Assembly: GCA_026390815.1 (NCBI GenBank)
Contig: JAPLFH010000018.1
Coordinates: forward strand, 1 to 64,000
Length of the DNA stretch: 64,000 nucleotides
Direction of reading: 5' to 3'
Origin: Ignavibacteriales bacterium
GTDB taxonomy: Bacteria > Bacteroidota > Ignavibacteria > Ignavibacteriales > SURF-24
Shown here: positions 8,659-17,913 of the stretch, piece after piece
Numbering within the stretch: position 1 is the stretch's first letter
How the letters are laid out: each line of letters begins with the position of its first letter
Translations under genes and position numbers: made by a program
The notes under the pieces: model-generated
Seen by the model: the letters and a program-made list of their open reading frames with translations, nothing else
The model's database searches: none
What the model was told of the DNA's origin: nothing

Positions 8659-11520
8659 ATGATAATTATTGGGTTATTACAAAATTTATCGATTTTAGTT
8701 GCACTCAGTGTACTTTCAGGATTCATTGATCTAAAATTTAAAAGGACAAAACTTAAGGGGAAAATATTCCAAGGATTGCTTTTTGGTACAACTGCAATAA
8801 TTGGAATGCTTTCTTCTTTTGTTTTAAGTGAAGGAATTATTTTTGATGGAAGATCAATTGTAATTAGTTTGTGCACTTTATTTTTTGGACCAATCTCAGG
8901 CACAATAGCAGCAGTTTTATCGGTAACATACAGGCTGTACATTGGAGGGAGCGGCACTTTAATGGGTGCACTTGTAATTCTATCATCTTTTCTTATCGGA
9001 CTATTATTCTTTTACTGGAAAAATAAATCATTCGAAAATAAAATCACTAAATCCCAACTGTACGTTCTTGGGCTTTTAGTGCACATCATTATGCTGTTGT
9101 TAATTTTTGTCTTACCCTTCAAAGATATTATTGTAGTCTTTAAAGCAATTTCTCTAACGGTAATAGTAGTCTATCCTTTTTTTACAGTTCTAATTGGAAA
9201 AATTCTACTTGATCACTATGAGAACCAAATCTTTGTTAAAAAATTAAAAGAAAGTGAAATAAAGTTCAGACGATTTTTTGAAGCAACAAATGATGGTATT
9301 ATAATAATTAGTGCGGAATCCGGTAAGGTAATGGACGTTAATCCATTTCTTGCTGATTTAGCCGGGTATGCAAAAGAAGAATTGATTGGCAAATACCTGT
9401 GGGAAATTGGTTTTACGAATAATAAAATTTCCAACAAAGAAATTTTATTAGAGTTACAAGAAAATGAAAATATGCGCTATACAGATCTTAAGCTTAAAAA
9501 GAAAGATGGTTCATTAGTGAATATTGAATTTATTGCGAATGGTTATACAGTAGATAATGCCAAAGTTATACAGTGTAATATCCATGATATAACTATCAGG
9601 AAAATTGCAGAAGAAGCTCTGCTCGAAAGTGAAGAGAAATTTCGTTCATTAGTTACACAAAGCCCCGATGGGATATTTATTGTTGACTTAGAAGGCAAAT
9701 TTCTTTCTGTAAACAAAGTAATGTGTGAAATGCTTAAATACAGTGAAGATGAATTTAATTCAATGAAAATCTGGAATATTATACCTAAAGAATTTTTCGA
9801 TCAACATAAAAAAAGATTTGAAAAGATATTGTTAGGAGAGAGTCAAAATGATGCTATCGAATACGTGGCAGTTGGAAAAGATGGGAAAAAATTCTGGATT
9901 GAAGTGCGCTCTGCACCTTATTTAAAAGAAAATAAGGTTTCTGGCTTTCTTGGGATTGCGCGAAATGTTACCGAACGCAAACAATCCGAAAAAGAAATAA
10001 AAATGTTAGCACATTCTATTAAAAGTATAAGCGAATGCATTTCTATTACAGATGAAAAAAATAAAATTATTTTCGTTAATGAGGCTTTTCTTAAAACATA
10101 CGATTATACTGAGAAAGAATTAATTGGGGAAAATATAAGTATTGTTCGCCCACGGGATACAAAGATTGAAATTCCTGCTGACATTTTGTCCGGAACTTTG
10201 AAAGGCGGTTGGAGAGGGGAAGTTGTTAACCGAAGGAAAGATGGAACTGAGTTTCCGGTTCACTTATCTACATCTGTAATTAAAGATGATAACGATAAAC
10301 CAATAGCTCTAATAGGTGTTGCTACCGATATTACAAATACAAAAAAAACCATGGTGGAATTAATCCAGGCAAAAGAAAAAGCGGAGGAAATGAATAGAAT
10401 AAAATCTAACTTCCTGGCTAATATGAGTCATGAGCTCCGTACTCCAATGGTTGGCATACTTGGGTTTACAGATATATTGAATGACGAACTTGTAGATCCC
10501 GAACATCGATTAATGGTTCAAACTATTCGTACAAACAGCGTAAGATTGATGCGAACATTAAATCTTTTATTAGATCTTTCCCGAATAGAATCAAATCGGG
10601 AAGAAATCAAATTTGAAAATGTAAATGTTTCAACATACGTTCAAATAATAATTGATAGTTTTGATTCTGTTGCCAAAAATAAAAACTTAAAACTAATTGC
10701 CGAAATAAAGAATATGAATGTAATCGCCCAATTAGATGAAAGAATTTTTGATCAAGTACTTAACAATCTTGTAAATAATGCTCTTAAATTTACTGAACAT
10801 GGCAGTGTTACAATTCAAGTGGATATAGAAACTATTAATGGAAAGCTTTGTGCGGTAGTTAAAGTAATAGATACCGGAATTGGTATAGCCAAAGAAAATC
10901 TTGAAATAATATTTAAAGAGTTCCGACAGGTAAGTGAAGGATTCAGCCGTTCTTATGAAGGTACCGGGCTTGGGCTTACTATTACAAAAAGATCTGTTGA
11001 AATAATGAATGGTACCATAACTGTAGAAAGTACTGAAGGAGTTGGATCTACTTTTATAATTAGTTTTCCAGCTCTGGAAATGAATGATAATTTATCCGAA
11101 ACTTTCAACGTAAAAGAAGTAGCTATTGCAGAAAACAATATTGAAAATTTTTTTGGTAAAATTTTAATTGTAGAAAATGATAAAATCTGTCTTGAATTTT
11201 TTCAACACACGCTTAAAAGTTTCATCTCAATTGACATTGCGGTAGATGGAACCAGTGCAATTAATCTGGCTGTTCAAAATAATTACTCTCTTATTTTTAT
11301 GGAGATAAATCTGGGAATTGGAATAAATGGAATTAAGACAACAGCCGAAATAAGAAAGTTACCTGGTTATGAAAAAACACCTATTATTGCGTTAACTGGT
11401 TATGCAATGTACGGAGATAAGGAACACTTTTTATTGCAGGGCTTCACACGTTATCTTTCCAAACCATACACCAGGAAAGAAATATTAAACCTTATTAGTG
11501 AAGTATTAGCAAACAAATAA
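8659..11520 (+). CDS. Hybrid histidine kinase: 5TM sensor, three PAS, degenerate receiver
   Basis: 953 residues. The N-terminal 190 residues hold about six hydrophobic helices with the LytS-type 5TMR signature (FDGRSIVISLCTLFFGP). Three PAS domains follow (about 200-318, 325-440, 450-565). HisKA has H591 (MSHELRTP), and HATPase has NLVNNALKF, DTGIGIA and GTGLGLT. The C-terminal receiver (about 830-950) has Glu882 where the phospho-acceptor Asp belongs (LIFMEINLG, usually LILMDINLG). It therefore probably cannot accept phosphate and may mimic the phosphorylated state. It is likely co-transcribed with the KaiC-like gene and followed by a NarL-type regulator. Confidence 0.92.
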   Translation: MIIIGLLQNLSILVALSVLSGFIDLKFKRTKLKGKIFQGLLFGTTAIIGMLSSFVLSEGIIFDGRSIVISLCTLFFGPISGTIAAVLSVTYRLYIGGSGTLMGALVILSSFLIGLLFFYWKNKSFENKITKSQLYVLGLLVHIIMLLLIFVLPFKDIIVVFKAISLTVIVVYPFFTVLIGKILLDHYENQIFVKKLKESEIKFRRFFEATNDGIIIISAESGKVMDVNPFLADLAGYAKEELIGKYLWEIGFTNNKISNKEILLELQENENMRYTDLKLKKKDGSLVNIEFIANGYTVDNAKVIQCNIHDITIRKIAEEALLESEEKFRSLVTQSPDGIFIVDLEGKFLSVNKVMCEMLKYSEDEFNSMKIWNIIPKEFFDQHKKRFEKILLGESQNDAIEYVAVGKDGKKFWIEVRSAPYLKENKVSGFLGIARNVTERKQSEKEIKMLAHSIKSISECISITDEKNKIIFVNEAFLKTYDYTEKELIGENISIVRPRDTKIEIPADILSGTLKGGWRGEVVNRRKDGTEFPVHLSTSVIKDDNDKPIALIGVATDITNTKKTMVELIQAKEKAEEMNRIKSNFLANMSHELRTPMVGILGFTDILNDELVDPEHRLMVQTIRTNSVRLMRTLNLLLDLSRIESNREEIKFENVNVSTYVQIIIDSFDSVAKNKNLKLIAEIKNMNVIAQLDERIFDQVLNNLVNNALKFTEHGSVTIQVDIETINGKLCAVVKVIDTGIGIAKENLEIIFKEFRQVSEGFSRSYEGTGLGLTITKRSVEIMNGTITVESTEGVGSTFIISFPALEMNDNLSETFNVKEVAIAENNIENFFGKILIVENDKICLEFFQHTLKSFISIDIAVDGTSAINLAVQNNYSLIFMEINLGIGINGIKTTAEIRKLPGYEKTPIIALTGYAMYGDKEHFLLQGFTRYLSKPYTRKEILNLISEVLANK

Positions 11521-11873
11521 ACAATGCCGTCTCCCGGTTACTTATGACAATTACAACCAATTATTCATGCTAAAAGATCAACTGTGTCAAAGATCTCTAG
11601 TTAGTTTTTAATAAATATGCTGATGCATCAAATAAAATTGAATTCGATCTGAGGGCGTTTATGATTAAGAAGTATTCCTTTTTCCTAAAGGACTTTTAAT
11701 AGAGAGAATCGCTGAATATTGAAAAAAACAAAAAAAGTAATGAATTGTTACAGCATTCCTAAAACATTCAACTTCAATTATACTTATTGAAATATTTTTA
11801 TTATTTTTGCTTTGGCTGTGGTTAATTATTACTAATCTGTTTTCTATTTTTATTTAACGTTTATGGAACTATA
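11521..11873. other. Intergenic region without recognised features
   Basis: 353 AT-rich bases between the hybrid kinase and the next regulator. No open frame of note, no copy of the conserved element and no convincing hairpin were seen. It presumably carries the promoter of the regulator gene at 11874. Confidence 0.5.
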
Positions 11874-12566
11874 TTGAAAAAAATCCAGATTTTACTTATC
11901 GAAGATAATCGCCTTCTACGCGAAGGTATTGCAGCAATGCTCAGAAAACAATCTGACATGCAAGTTGTTGCCAAAGTTGGTAATGGTGAAAACTTATTGC
12001 TGATGACTGCCAAACTCAAACCAAATATAATACTCCTTGATCTCGGTTTACGAAGTCAAAACAGTTTAAATATTGTAAAATTAATTAAGAAAGATTTTAA
12101 TGAAACCAAAATAATAGTGATGGATCTTATTCCTTTACAAGCAGATGTTTTTGAATTTGTACAAGCTGGAGTTTCAGGATTTATTCTTAAGGATGCAAAC
12201 ACGGCTGAATTTTTTAAAACTATTCGATCAGTTTATCAGGGCGCCCAGGTATTACCACCTCATTTAACTGGATCACTTTTCAGTCAGATAGTTGAACACG
12301 CAATAATTGAATCTAAACCATCTTTAATTAAAGAATCGTTTCGAATGACAAAACGTGAACGCCAGGTGATCGAACTGATTTCAGATGGTTTTACTAACAA
12401 AGAGATCGCACATAAACTTCATTTATCAACTTACACGGTAAAAAGCCACGTTCATAATATTCTTGAAAAATTATCGCTTCATACACGTGTCCAGGTTGCA
12501 AATTATGCTCATTTTTCTGATTCATATAAAACTGCAATTGATACCACTTCTTTAATCACCGAATAA
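11874..12566 (+). CDS. NarL/LuxR-family response regulator (paralogue 2), TTG start
   Basis: 230 residues, close paralogue of the regulator at 5242 with the same receiver D56 (ILLDLGLRS) and LuxR helix-turn-helix (TKRERQVIELISDGFTNKE). No ATG is possible: the nearby ATG at 11863 runs into TGA after four codons. The TTG at 11874 aligns exactly with the ATG of the paralogues. GGAA lies 6-9 bases upstream. The duplicate follows a second kinase, suggesting that kinase-plus-regulator units were copied and specialised. Confidence 0.92.
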   Translation: MKKIQILLIEDNRLLREGIAAMLRKQSDMQVVAKVGNGENLLLMTAKLKPNIILLDLGLRSQNSLNIVKLIKKDFNETKIIVMDLIPLQADVFEFVQAGVSGFILKDANTAEFFKTIRSVYQGAQVLPPHLTGSLFSQIVEHAIIESKPSLIKESFRMTKRERQVIELISDGFTNKEIAHKLHLSTYTVKSHVHNILEKLSLHTRVQVANYAHFSDSYKTAIDTTSLITE

Positions 12567-12580
12567 ATTCCTATAATCTT

Positions 12581-12626
12581 TCACTCAAAAGGTGTAGTTC
12601 CTTTTTCATCCTTTGGACTGATTGAT
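12581..12626 (+). promoter_or_regulatory. Conserved 45-bp hairpin element, copy 3
   Basis: The arms CAAAAGGTG and CATCCTTTG keep pairing through a G-T wobble at the GATG-to-GGTG change. The centre TAGTTCCTTTTT is invariant. TGATT lies 17 bases after GTTCC. It begins 15 bases after the regulator stop and ends 70 bases before the lmo0937-type gene. Confidence 0.8.
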
Positions 12627-12695
12627 TTACTATATTTCTAAACATAGCTTAGTATAGTATTAATCACTAAAATTAAAACAGGAAGGATACTTACT

Positions 12696-12845
12696 ATGTT
12701 ATATACCATTGCTGTCATCTTAATAATATTGTGGCTACTCGGTTTCCTAACTTCATACACTATGGGTGGTGTTATCCACATTCTGCTGGTAATTGCAATT
12801 ATTATGGTCTTAGTTAGAATTATAAGCGGGCGCCGCGCGCTCTAA
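12696..12845 (+). CDS. lmo0937/DUF5670-type small membrane protein
   Basis: 49 residues starting MLYTIAVILIILWLLGFL and ending GRRAL. It has two short hydrophobic helices separated by a small polar turn (SYTMGG) and a basic C-terminus. Length and sequence fit the lmo0937 family membrane proteins, whose function is unknown but which recur among stress-induced genes. A strong AGGAAGG lies 8-14 bases upstream of the ATG. A full second copy sits at 15229 and a frameshifted third at 33275. Confidence 0.8.
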   Translation: MLYTIAVILIILWLLGFLTSYTMGGVIHILLVIAIIMVLVRIISGRRAL

Positions 12846-13201
12846 ATGTATGTTTAATACCAGAATATTTTTAACATGCGCTAATCAAAATTTAAAATGA
12901 CTTTTTAAATTAACAGATGAAACACTTTAAAAAAGAAACCCAATATTCTTAATTATGATTTTGCTTGGATCTCTTTTGGATGCACCTTAAGTGTGAGCAA
13001 TTGGATTACTGCAATTAAGAATAAAGAAAATAACTCTTGAATTGACTCTATGAAATAGCTACATAAAATATTGTTAAAATTATGTCTTGATTGGTTTGAA
13101 ATATTTTTATCAAAAATAAAAACGATTCAATTGAAGTAAATTTTATATTGTTTAATGTTCAGTGTTTTAATAAACCGTCCAAAAATAAAAGGAAAACTTA
13201 A
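12846..13201. other. Intergenic region without recognised features
   Basis: 356 bases of very AT-rich sequence with stops in all frames. No conserved element, hairpin or gene remnant is recognised. The last 20 bases carry the AAAGGAAAACTTA leader of the next small gene. Confidence 0.5.
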
Positions 13202-13387
13202 ATGTCTAATTTGGTAATTTATTTAATAGGAACTGCTTTAGTAGCTGGTGGATTAGCTTGGGCTGCAAATAAACTTGGTGCTCCACCAATTTGGATTATA
13301 ATTGGTATTATTATCACAATTGGTTTAGGAATTATGGCAGCTGTTTCAAAAACTCGTCAGAAAGAAAAATCAGATACTAATAATTGA
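13202..13387 (+). CDS. Small two-helix membrane protein, unknown function
   Basis: 61 residues with two hydrophobic helices (about 4-22 and 30-49) separated by NKLGAPP, and a charged Lys/Asp tail (RQKEKSDTNN). An AAAGGAAAA leader precedes the ATG. No family was recognised. The size and location among lmo0937, CsbD and YtxH genes suggest another stress-associated membrane peptide, which is inference from context only. Confidence 0.65.
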   Translation: MSNLVIYLIGTALVAGGLAWAANKLGAPPIWIIIGIIITIGLGIMAAVSKTRQKEKSDTNN

Positions 13388-13602
13388 CAAATGAATTCGG
13401 AAGTTTGGTGCATAGTTCACATTTTTCATAACGCACTTCAGTATTCATTTTTTTGCGACGAAGGAGAAAATGGAAAAGATTTTATTTACACGGAAAAATT
13501 TATCAAATAACATTTCATTCAAAAAAATAAATGTTCTTTAGGTTATGAGAGCTTTGTAAAAGAATATTCAAATATATATTCAGGTTGTATTTCTTTTCAC
13601 TT

Positions 13603-13649
13603 CTCACCCAAAAGGTTTAGTTCCTTTTTCATCCCTTCGCTCGATTGAT
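13603..13649 (+). promoter_or_regulatory. Conserved 45-bp hairpin element, copy 4
   Basis: The centre TAGTTCCTTTTT is identical to consensus. The left arm (CAAAAGGTT) pairs less well with CATCCCTTCG than other copies do. CGATTGA follows at 17 bases. It lies 99 bases before the ATG chosen for the DUF6600 gene (66 before the alternative ATG). The rest of 13388-13602 holds only a chance 23-codon frame. Confidence 0.75.
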
Positions 13650-13747
13650 GCGCTCTAATTATGTGCATATATTTCAAACAAAAATGATGTGAATCATCTA
13701 CACGAATTGAATTAATGAAAAGCATTTTAAATAAAATAGGAAAAATT

Positions 13748-15121
13748 ATGAATCAACTAATTAAAACTTTTATACTGGTGATTTCATTAAGTATAGTGCT
13801 TGCAATATTTCCAAAACAAATATTAGCACAGCATAATTATCAGGTGTTTTATAATGATTTAAGCCCCTATGGTCAGTGGATTGAAAACCCTGATTATGGA
13901 TATGTATGGATCCCAGCAGTAGGTCCAGACTTTTCACCATATTCATCAAATGGTTACTGGGTAATGACTGATTATGGTTGGACGTGGGTATCAGACTATG
14001 ATTGGGGATGGGCAACTTTTCATTATGGGCGTTGGGATTATAATGATTACTATGGTTGGTATTGGGTTCCAGACAATGAATGGGGTCCTTCTTGGGTTAC
14101 ATGGCGAAGATCAGAAGGTTATTATGGATGGACACCGATGAGACCGGGTATTTCTATAAGCATTTCTTTTGGTGGTAATTATGAAGTACCTAATGATCGA
14201 TGGATATTTGTAAGAGACAGGGATATTGAAAGACATGACATTAGTCGAAATTATATAGACCGGAGCAACAATATAACAATCATCAATAATTCAACTGTAA
14301 TTAATAAAACTTACTATGATAATAAAAGGCAAACAACGTACGTCTCTGGACCAGACAGAATGGATGTTCAAAAAATTATTGGTAGAACAATCAAACCAAT
14401 ACAAGTTCAAGAAAGAAATAAACCGGGACAGAATTTAAACAACGACCGATTACAAATATATAGACCTCAAGTACAGAAAAATAAACCCGGGCAGAAAATA
14501 GTCCCATCGGAAATAACAAATATAAAAGATGTAAAACGGATATCGGAAAGAGAAACCAAAAAACAACCACGGGATTTACAACAAGTGGAAAGCAAAACGG
14601 TAAAAGAACAACAACCCGTAGTAAATCCGGTAAATAAAATAAATAAGAAAGAGATTCCTTCTCAGAAGCGTAATGTAAATTCACCAAAGAATAATGTGAA
14701 TAAAGAACAACAACCTGTCGTTAATCCGACTAATAGAATCAATACAAAAGAGATACCTTCTCAGAAGCGAAATATAAATCCACCCAAGAACAATGTGAAC
14801 AAGGAACAACAACCTGTTGTTAATCCGACTAATAGAATCAATACAAAAGAAATTCCTTCTCAAAGGCGGAATACAACTCCACCAAATAATAGTATTAATA
14901 AAAATAATCCAACTCAACAACAAAAGCTGGATTCTCCAAGGAAAGAAAACAAGACTGTTAAACCATTACCACCTCAGAAAATAAATACACCAAAAAACAA
15001 TAATGTTTCGGATAAACCGCAGAAAGAAAGAACCATAACTCCGCAAAAGAACAAGAGTGTGGATCAACCATCCAAATCAAATCCGAATGAAAATAAAAAG
15101 GAAAATAGGAAACCAAAATGA
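13748..15121 (+). CDS. Secreted DUF6600 (YXWGXW-type) protein with Pro/Asn/Lys-rich repeats
   Basis: About 457 residues from ATG 13748, which gives a clean signal peptide ending near ILAQ. An ATG 33 bases upstream would add a basic N-terminus. The domain (about 20-150) is dense in Trp, Tyr and Gly (YGWTWVSDYDWGWATFHYG), typical of DUF6600. The C-terminal half is low complexity and basic, with about three copies of a 33-residue unit containing KEQQPVVNP, INTKEIPSQ and PPKNN. The 99-bp DNA repeats could vary in number. It is probably periplasmic or surface-associated. Copy 4 of the conserved element precedes it. Confidence 0.8.
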   Translation: MNQLIKTFILVISLSIVLAIFPKQILAQHNYQVFYNDLSPYGQWIENPDYGYVWIPAVGPDFSPYSSNGYWVMTDYGWTWVSDYDWGWATFHYGRWDYNDYYGWYWVPDNEWGPSWVTWRRSEGYYGWTPMRPGISISISFGGNYEVPNDRWIFVRDRDIERHDISRNYIDRSNNITIINNSTVINKTYYDNKRQTTYVSGPDRMDVQKIIGRTIKPIQVQERNKPGQNLNNDRLQIYRPQVQKNKPGQKIVPSEITNIKDVKRISERETKKQPRDLQQVESKTVKEQQPVVNPVNKINKKEIPSQKRNVNSPKNNVNKEQQPVVNPTNRINTKEIPSQKRNINPPKNNVNKEQQPVVNPTNRINTKEIPSQRRNTTPPNNSINKNNPTQQQKLDSPRKENKTVKPLPPQKINTPKNNNVSDKPQKERTITPQKNKSVDQPSKSNPNENKKENRKPK

Positions 15122-15228
15122 TTACTAAGTGTTGAGATTGATGCATTTGATTAATAATGCATAAGTTGATTGCTCTTATTGTAGAACATTAAAAAAAATA
15201 TTACTCACTCAATAGAAAGGCTAATTAT

Positions 15229-15378
15229 ATGTTATATACTATCGCTGTAGTTTTAATTGTATTGTGGTTACTTGGATTCTTCGCTTTCCCCGTCACGGGT
15301 AGTCTAATTCACTTTCTTTTGGTAATAGCAATCATAATTATCTTAGTTAATTTCATTCGCGGACGTCGCACGCTCTGA
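15229..15378 (+). CDS. lmo0937/DUF5670-type small membrane protein, second copy
   Basis: 49 residues, MLYTIAVVLIVLWLLGFF to GRRTL, same length as the copy at 12696 with conserved ends and a changed central turn (AFPVTGS). AGAAAGG precedes the ATG. Unlike the other two family members in the window it has no conserved hairpin element upstream, so it may be read through from the DUF6600 gene or use another promoter. Confidence 0.78.
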   Translation: MLYTIAVVLIVLWLLGFFAFPVTGSLIHFLLVIAIIIILVNFIRGRRTL

Positions 15379-15552
15379 TTATCATTAATAAAGAGGAAGT
15401 ATTAAGGATAGGTAAAATAAATTTATGGGCACAAAGCAGAAAAGCAGAGTGCCTGTGAATTTTGAAAATCCATATTAGACATTTTATATCATTCATTAAA
15501 GATTATTGAAGACAAAGTTTACATTCTAAATTACTTAATAGGAAATATTAGT

Positions 15553-16065
15553 ATGTTATTTAAACAACTCCGTACTCTTCGCTTGCCAGACCTGCTTACA
15601 CTGCTTGGACTTTTGTGTGTTTCCTTTACAGTTTATTTTTCTTTCAAAGGATTTTTAATTATTGCATACGTTCTTATACTAATGCAATTCCTGTTAGATT
15701 ATTTTGATGGAAAGTTAGCCAGAGCAATTGGTGGAGGAGCACTTGGTATTTACCTGGATAGTTTTACGGATTTTATGGCTGTTTCCTCTTCAGTTGTTTT
15801 CGGATGGTTTGTTGGGATAGATGGAATTGTAATGCTTATTGCAGGATTTTTAAATATTGGTGCAGCTTCTATAAGATTGGCATATTTTACGGCATATAAA
15901 CAAAAGGGCTTCACTGGTATTCCAACAGTATTAGCAGCTTCAGCAGTTTCTACTATAGCTTTTCTTGGATATTTATTTGCGAAAGAATATCTCGCCTGGT
16001 TTGTGATTTTTTATTTTGTATCTGCAGTTGCGATGATTTCTGATTTAAAACTAAAAAAAATATGA
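15553..16065 (+). CDS. CDP-alcohol phosphatidyltransferase family membrane protein
   Basis: 170 residues with about five membrane helices. The family motif is present as DYFDGKLAR followed by GIYLDSFTD, giving the four metal-binding aspartates. The spacing between AR and the glycine is one residue shorter than the usual eight. Such enzymes transfer a phosphatidyl group from CDP-diacylglycerol to an alcohol (serine, glycerol phosphate or inositol). Substrate cannot be read from the sequence. It precedes the AsmA-like gene by about 110 bases, which fits a small envelope-lipid group. Confidence 0.85.
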   Translation: MLFKQLRTLRLPDLLTLLGLLCVSFTVYFSFKGFLIIAYVLILMQFLLDYFDGKLARAIGGGALGIYLDSFTDFMAVSSSVVFGWFVGIDGIVMLIAGFLNIGAASIRLAYFTAYKQKGFTGIPTVLAASAVSTIAFLGYLFAKEYLAWFVIFYFVSAVAMISDLKLKKI

Positions 16066-16173
16066 TCTTATAATTTTATAACAGAGTAAAGTAATTCTTT
16101 ATGTAATACTTTATAGTTCGTATCAGAAAAGTTAGATGAATTTTCTATCCAAATTCTAATAAGAAAAAGAGAA

Positions 16174-17580
16174 ATGATAAATACGCCACAAATTAAAAAT
16201 ATTTCGCAGGGTTGGAAAAATTCATTACTTCTAAAAGTTGTGAAGTATGTAAGCATTATTGTTGGTGCCGGTATACTCATTTGTATATTGACATTAATTT
16301 TCTTTACAGATCCTTTAATCAACAAATTCTTAAAAGACAAAATTACGAACACCTTTAAGGAAGCTTATCCGGCTTACACAATACAGCTTGGTTATATACA
16401 TTACGATATCTGGAAGAATCGTTTAGGGTGTGATTCTTTAATACTTCTAAGTAGCGACTCTTCGTTTACATGCCGTGTTGCTTCATTCTCAGCAAGTGGA
16501 ATCGGTTGGATTAAAATTCTACGGGAAGGAGGTTTTACTCCTAATAATCTTGTTAGGTCAGTAATAGATGCACAAAAAATTGTCCTTAATTTTAATAAAT
16601 CGCAGAATGAACTTCGTGTTGATTTGCTTCATATATCGGTACCTGATTCTGAAATGGTAACGGATTCGATAAAGTATTCTTCTTTAATTGATGATGAACG
16701 ATTCTTCGCCAAAAGTAAATTCAGGCAAACCAGGTTTCGTTTTGATGCTCCTCAAATTAAAATAATTGGTTTGGATTGCCTCTCATTGTTGCATGGAAAT
16801 ATTTATAAAGCAAGAAGCATTAATATAAATGATGCGTTTGCCGATATTTTTGTAAACATGGATAAGCTATATGACAATAGCTCACCTAATCCACAGATGC
16901 CAAACGAAGTTCTCTCATCAATGAATGAAATAATAAAAGTAGATAGTATAAAAGTTATAAATAGTAGTTTCAAATATCGCGAGCGGTTTGCTGTAAGAGC
17001 AAAGCCAGGAGTGATCTCATTTAATAAAGTCAATATTTCAATAAGTGGAATTGCTAATCACACAGTTTTTCCTGACACTACAATTATTATTGGAGAAGGA
17101 CTTTTTATGAATTCTGGCACAATGAAACTGTTTATGGCAATTCCTTTAATGTCAAAAGATTTTTCTTTACGATATTCAGGTTCGGTAAGCCTGATGGATG
17201 TAACCAATTTAAATAAATTTATTGAAGCAGGTGAACACAGACGTATTAAATCCGGAATTATTCAGTCTGCAAAGTTTAATATCAAAGTTAAATCGGGACA
17301 AGCAACCGGTACTTTGCGTGTCGCTTACAAAGATCTATCCATCGCAGTTCTAAACAAAGATACTGGAAGTGAAAATGGAATTTTTGATCGGATCAGCTCT
17401 ATCTTTGGCAAAATATTTATTATTCGTGGAACCAACTTGCCAGACGAAAAAGGTTTAATGAAGATTGGAAGTACAAATTACACAAGATACCCGCAAGATT
17501 ATTTTCTCCAGGTTTTGTGGTTTGCACTTCGCAACGGCGTTGCAGATGTTGCGGGATTTCCCCCACCTCCAAGAAGATGA
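16174..17580 (+). CDS. AsmA-like membrane-anchored periplasmic protein
   Basis: 468 residues. A cytosolic N-terminus is followed by one membrane helix (about 25-47) and a long periplasmic part. The start of that part (FLKDKITNTFKEAY... IQLGYIHYDIW) resembles the beginning of AsmA/DUF748 proteins, which anchor in the inner membrane and have lipid-transport-like grooves. The assignment rests on this general pattern. No lipobox and no enzymatic motif are seen. The C-terminus ends in a Pro-rich FPPPPRR tail. Confidence 0.6.
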   Translation: MINTPQIKNISQGWKNSLLLKVVKYVSIIVGAGILICILTLIFFTDPLINKFLKDKITNTFKEAYPAYTIQLGYIHYDIWKNRLGCDSLILLSSDSSFTCRVASFSASGIGWIKILREGGFTPNNLVRSVIDAQKIVLNFNKSQNELRVDLLHISVPDSEMVTDSIKYSSLIDDERFFAKSKFRQTRFRFDAPQIKIIGLDCLSLLHGNIYKARSININDAFADIFVNMDKLYDNSSPNPQMPNEVLSSMNEIIKVDSIKVINSSFKYRERFAVRAKPGVISFNKVNISISGIANHTVFPDTTIIIGEGLFMNSGTMKLFMAIPLMSKDFSLRYSGSVSLMDVTNLNKFIEAGEHRRIKSGIIQSAKFNIKVKSGQATGTLRVAYKDLSIAVLNKDTGSENGIFDRISSIFGKIFIIRGTNLPDEKGLMKIGSTNYTRYPQDYFLQVLWFALRNGVADVAGFPPPPRR

Positions 17581-17683
17581 ATTCCAGATAAATAATTAAA
17601 ATATACATTCATTTTTTGTAGTGAATAACAGAATTTATTTTTTGCATAGAATTTAACACCAGGTAAGAATACATTTATCAACT

Positions 17684-17730
17684 CTAACATAAAGATGTAG
17701 TTCCTTTTTCATCCTTATGGACGATTGTTG
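17684..17730 (+). promoter_or_regulatory. Conserved 45-bp hairpin element, copy 5 (covarying)
   Basis: The arms CATAAAGATG and CATCCTTATG differ from consensus on both sides, yet pair in nine of ten positions. This is the clearest compensating change in the set. The centre TAGTTCCTTTTT is invariant and CGATTG follows at 17 bases. The next start is at 17914, 183 bases on. The remainder of 17581-17913 shows nothing else. Confidence 0.82.
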
Positions 17731-17913
17731 CGAGCTTCATTCCTTATTACATTATCCATCAAAATTATATCCAATAAAGAGATTAGGGAAAGTAGTTTGA
17801 TTATTATTTTTGCGTATATCTAATTGTTCATTCACTTAACTCGTCTTCTTTATCAATCCAAAGGAAAAAAATTAAATCTCAAAAAGAAATTTATTTAGGA
17901 AACAATAACCGAT

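Noticed and set aside
12581-12626. Conserved element as a sigma-54 promoter
   Set aside because: No GG and GC doublets at -24/-12 spacing; TTTG and KATT do not match TGGCAC/TTGCW.
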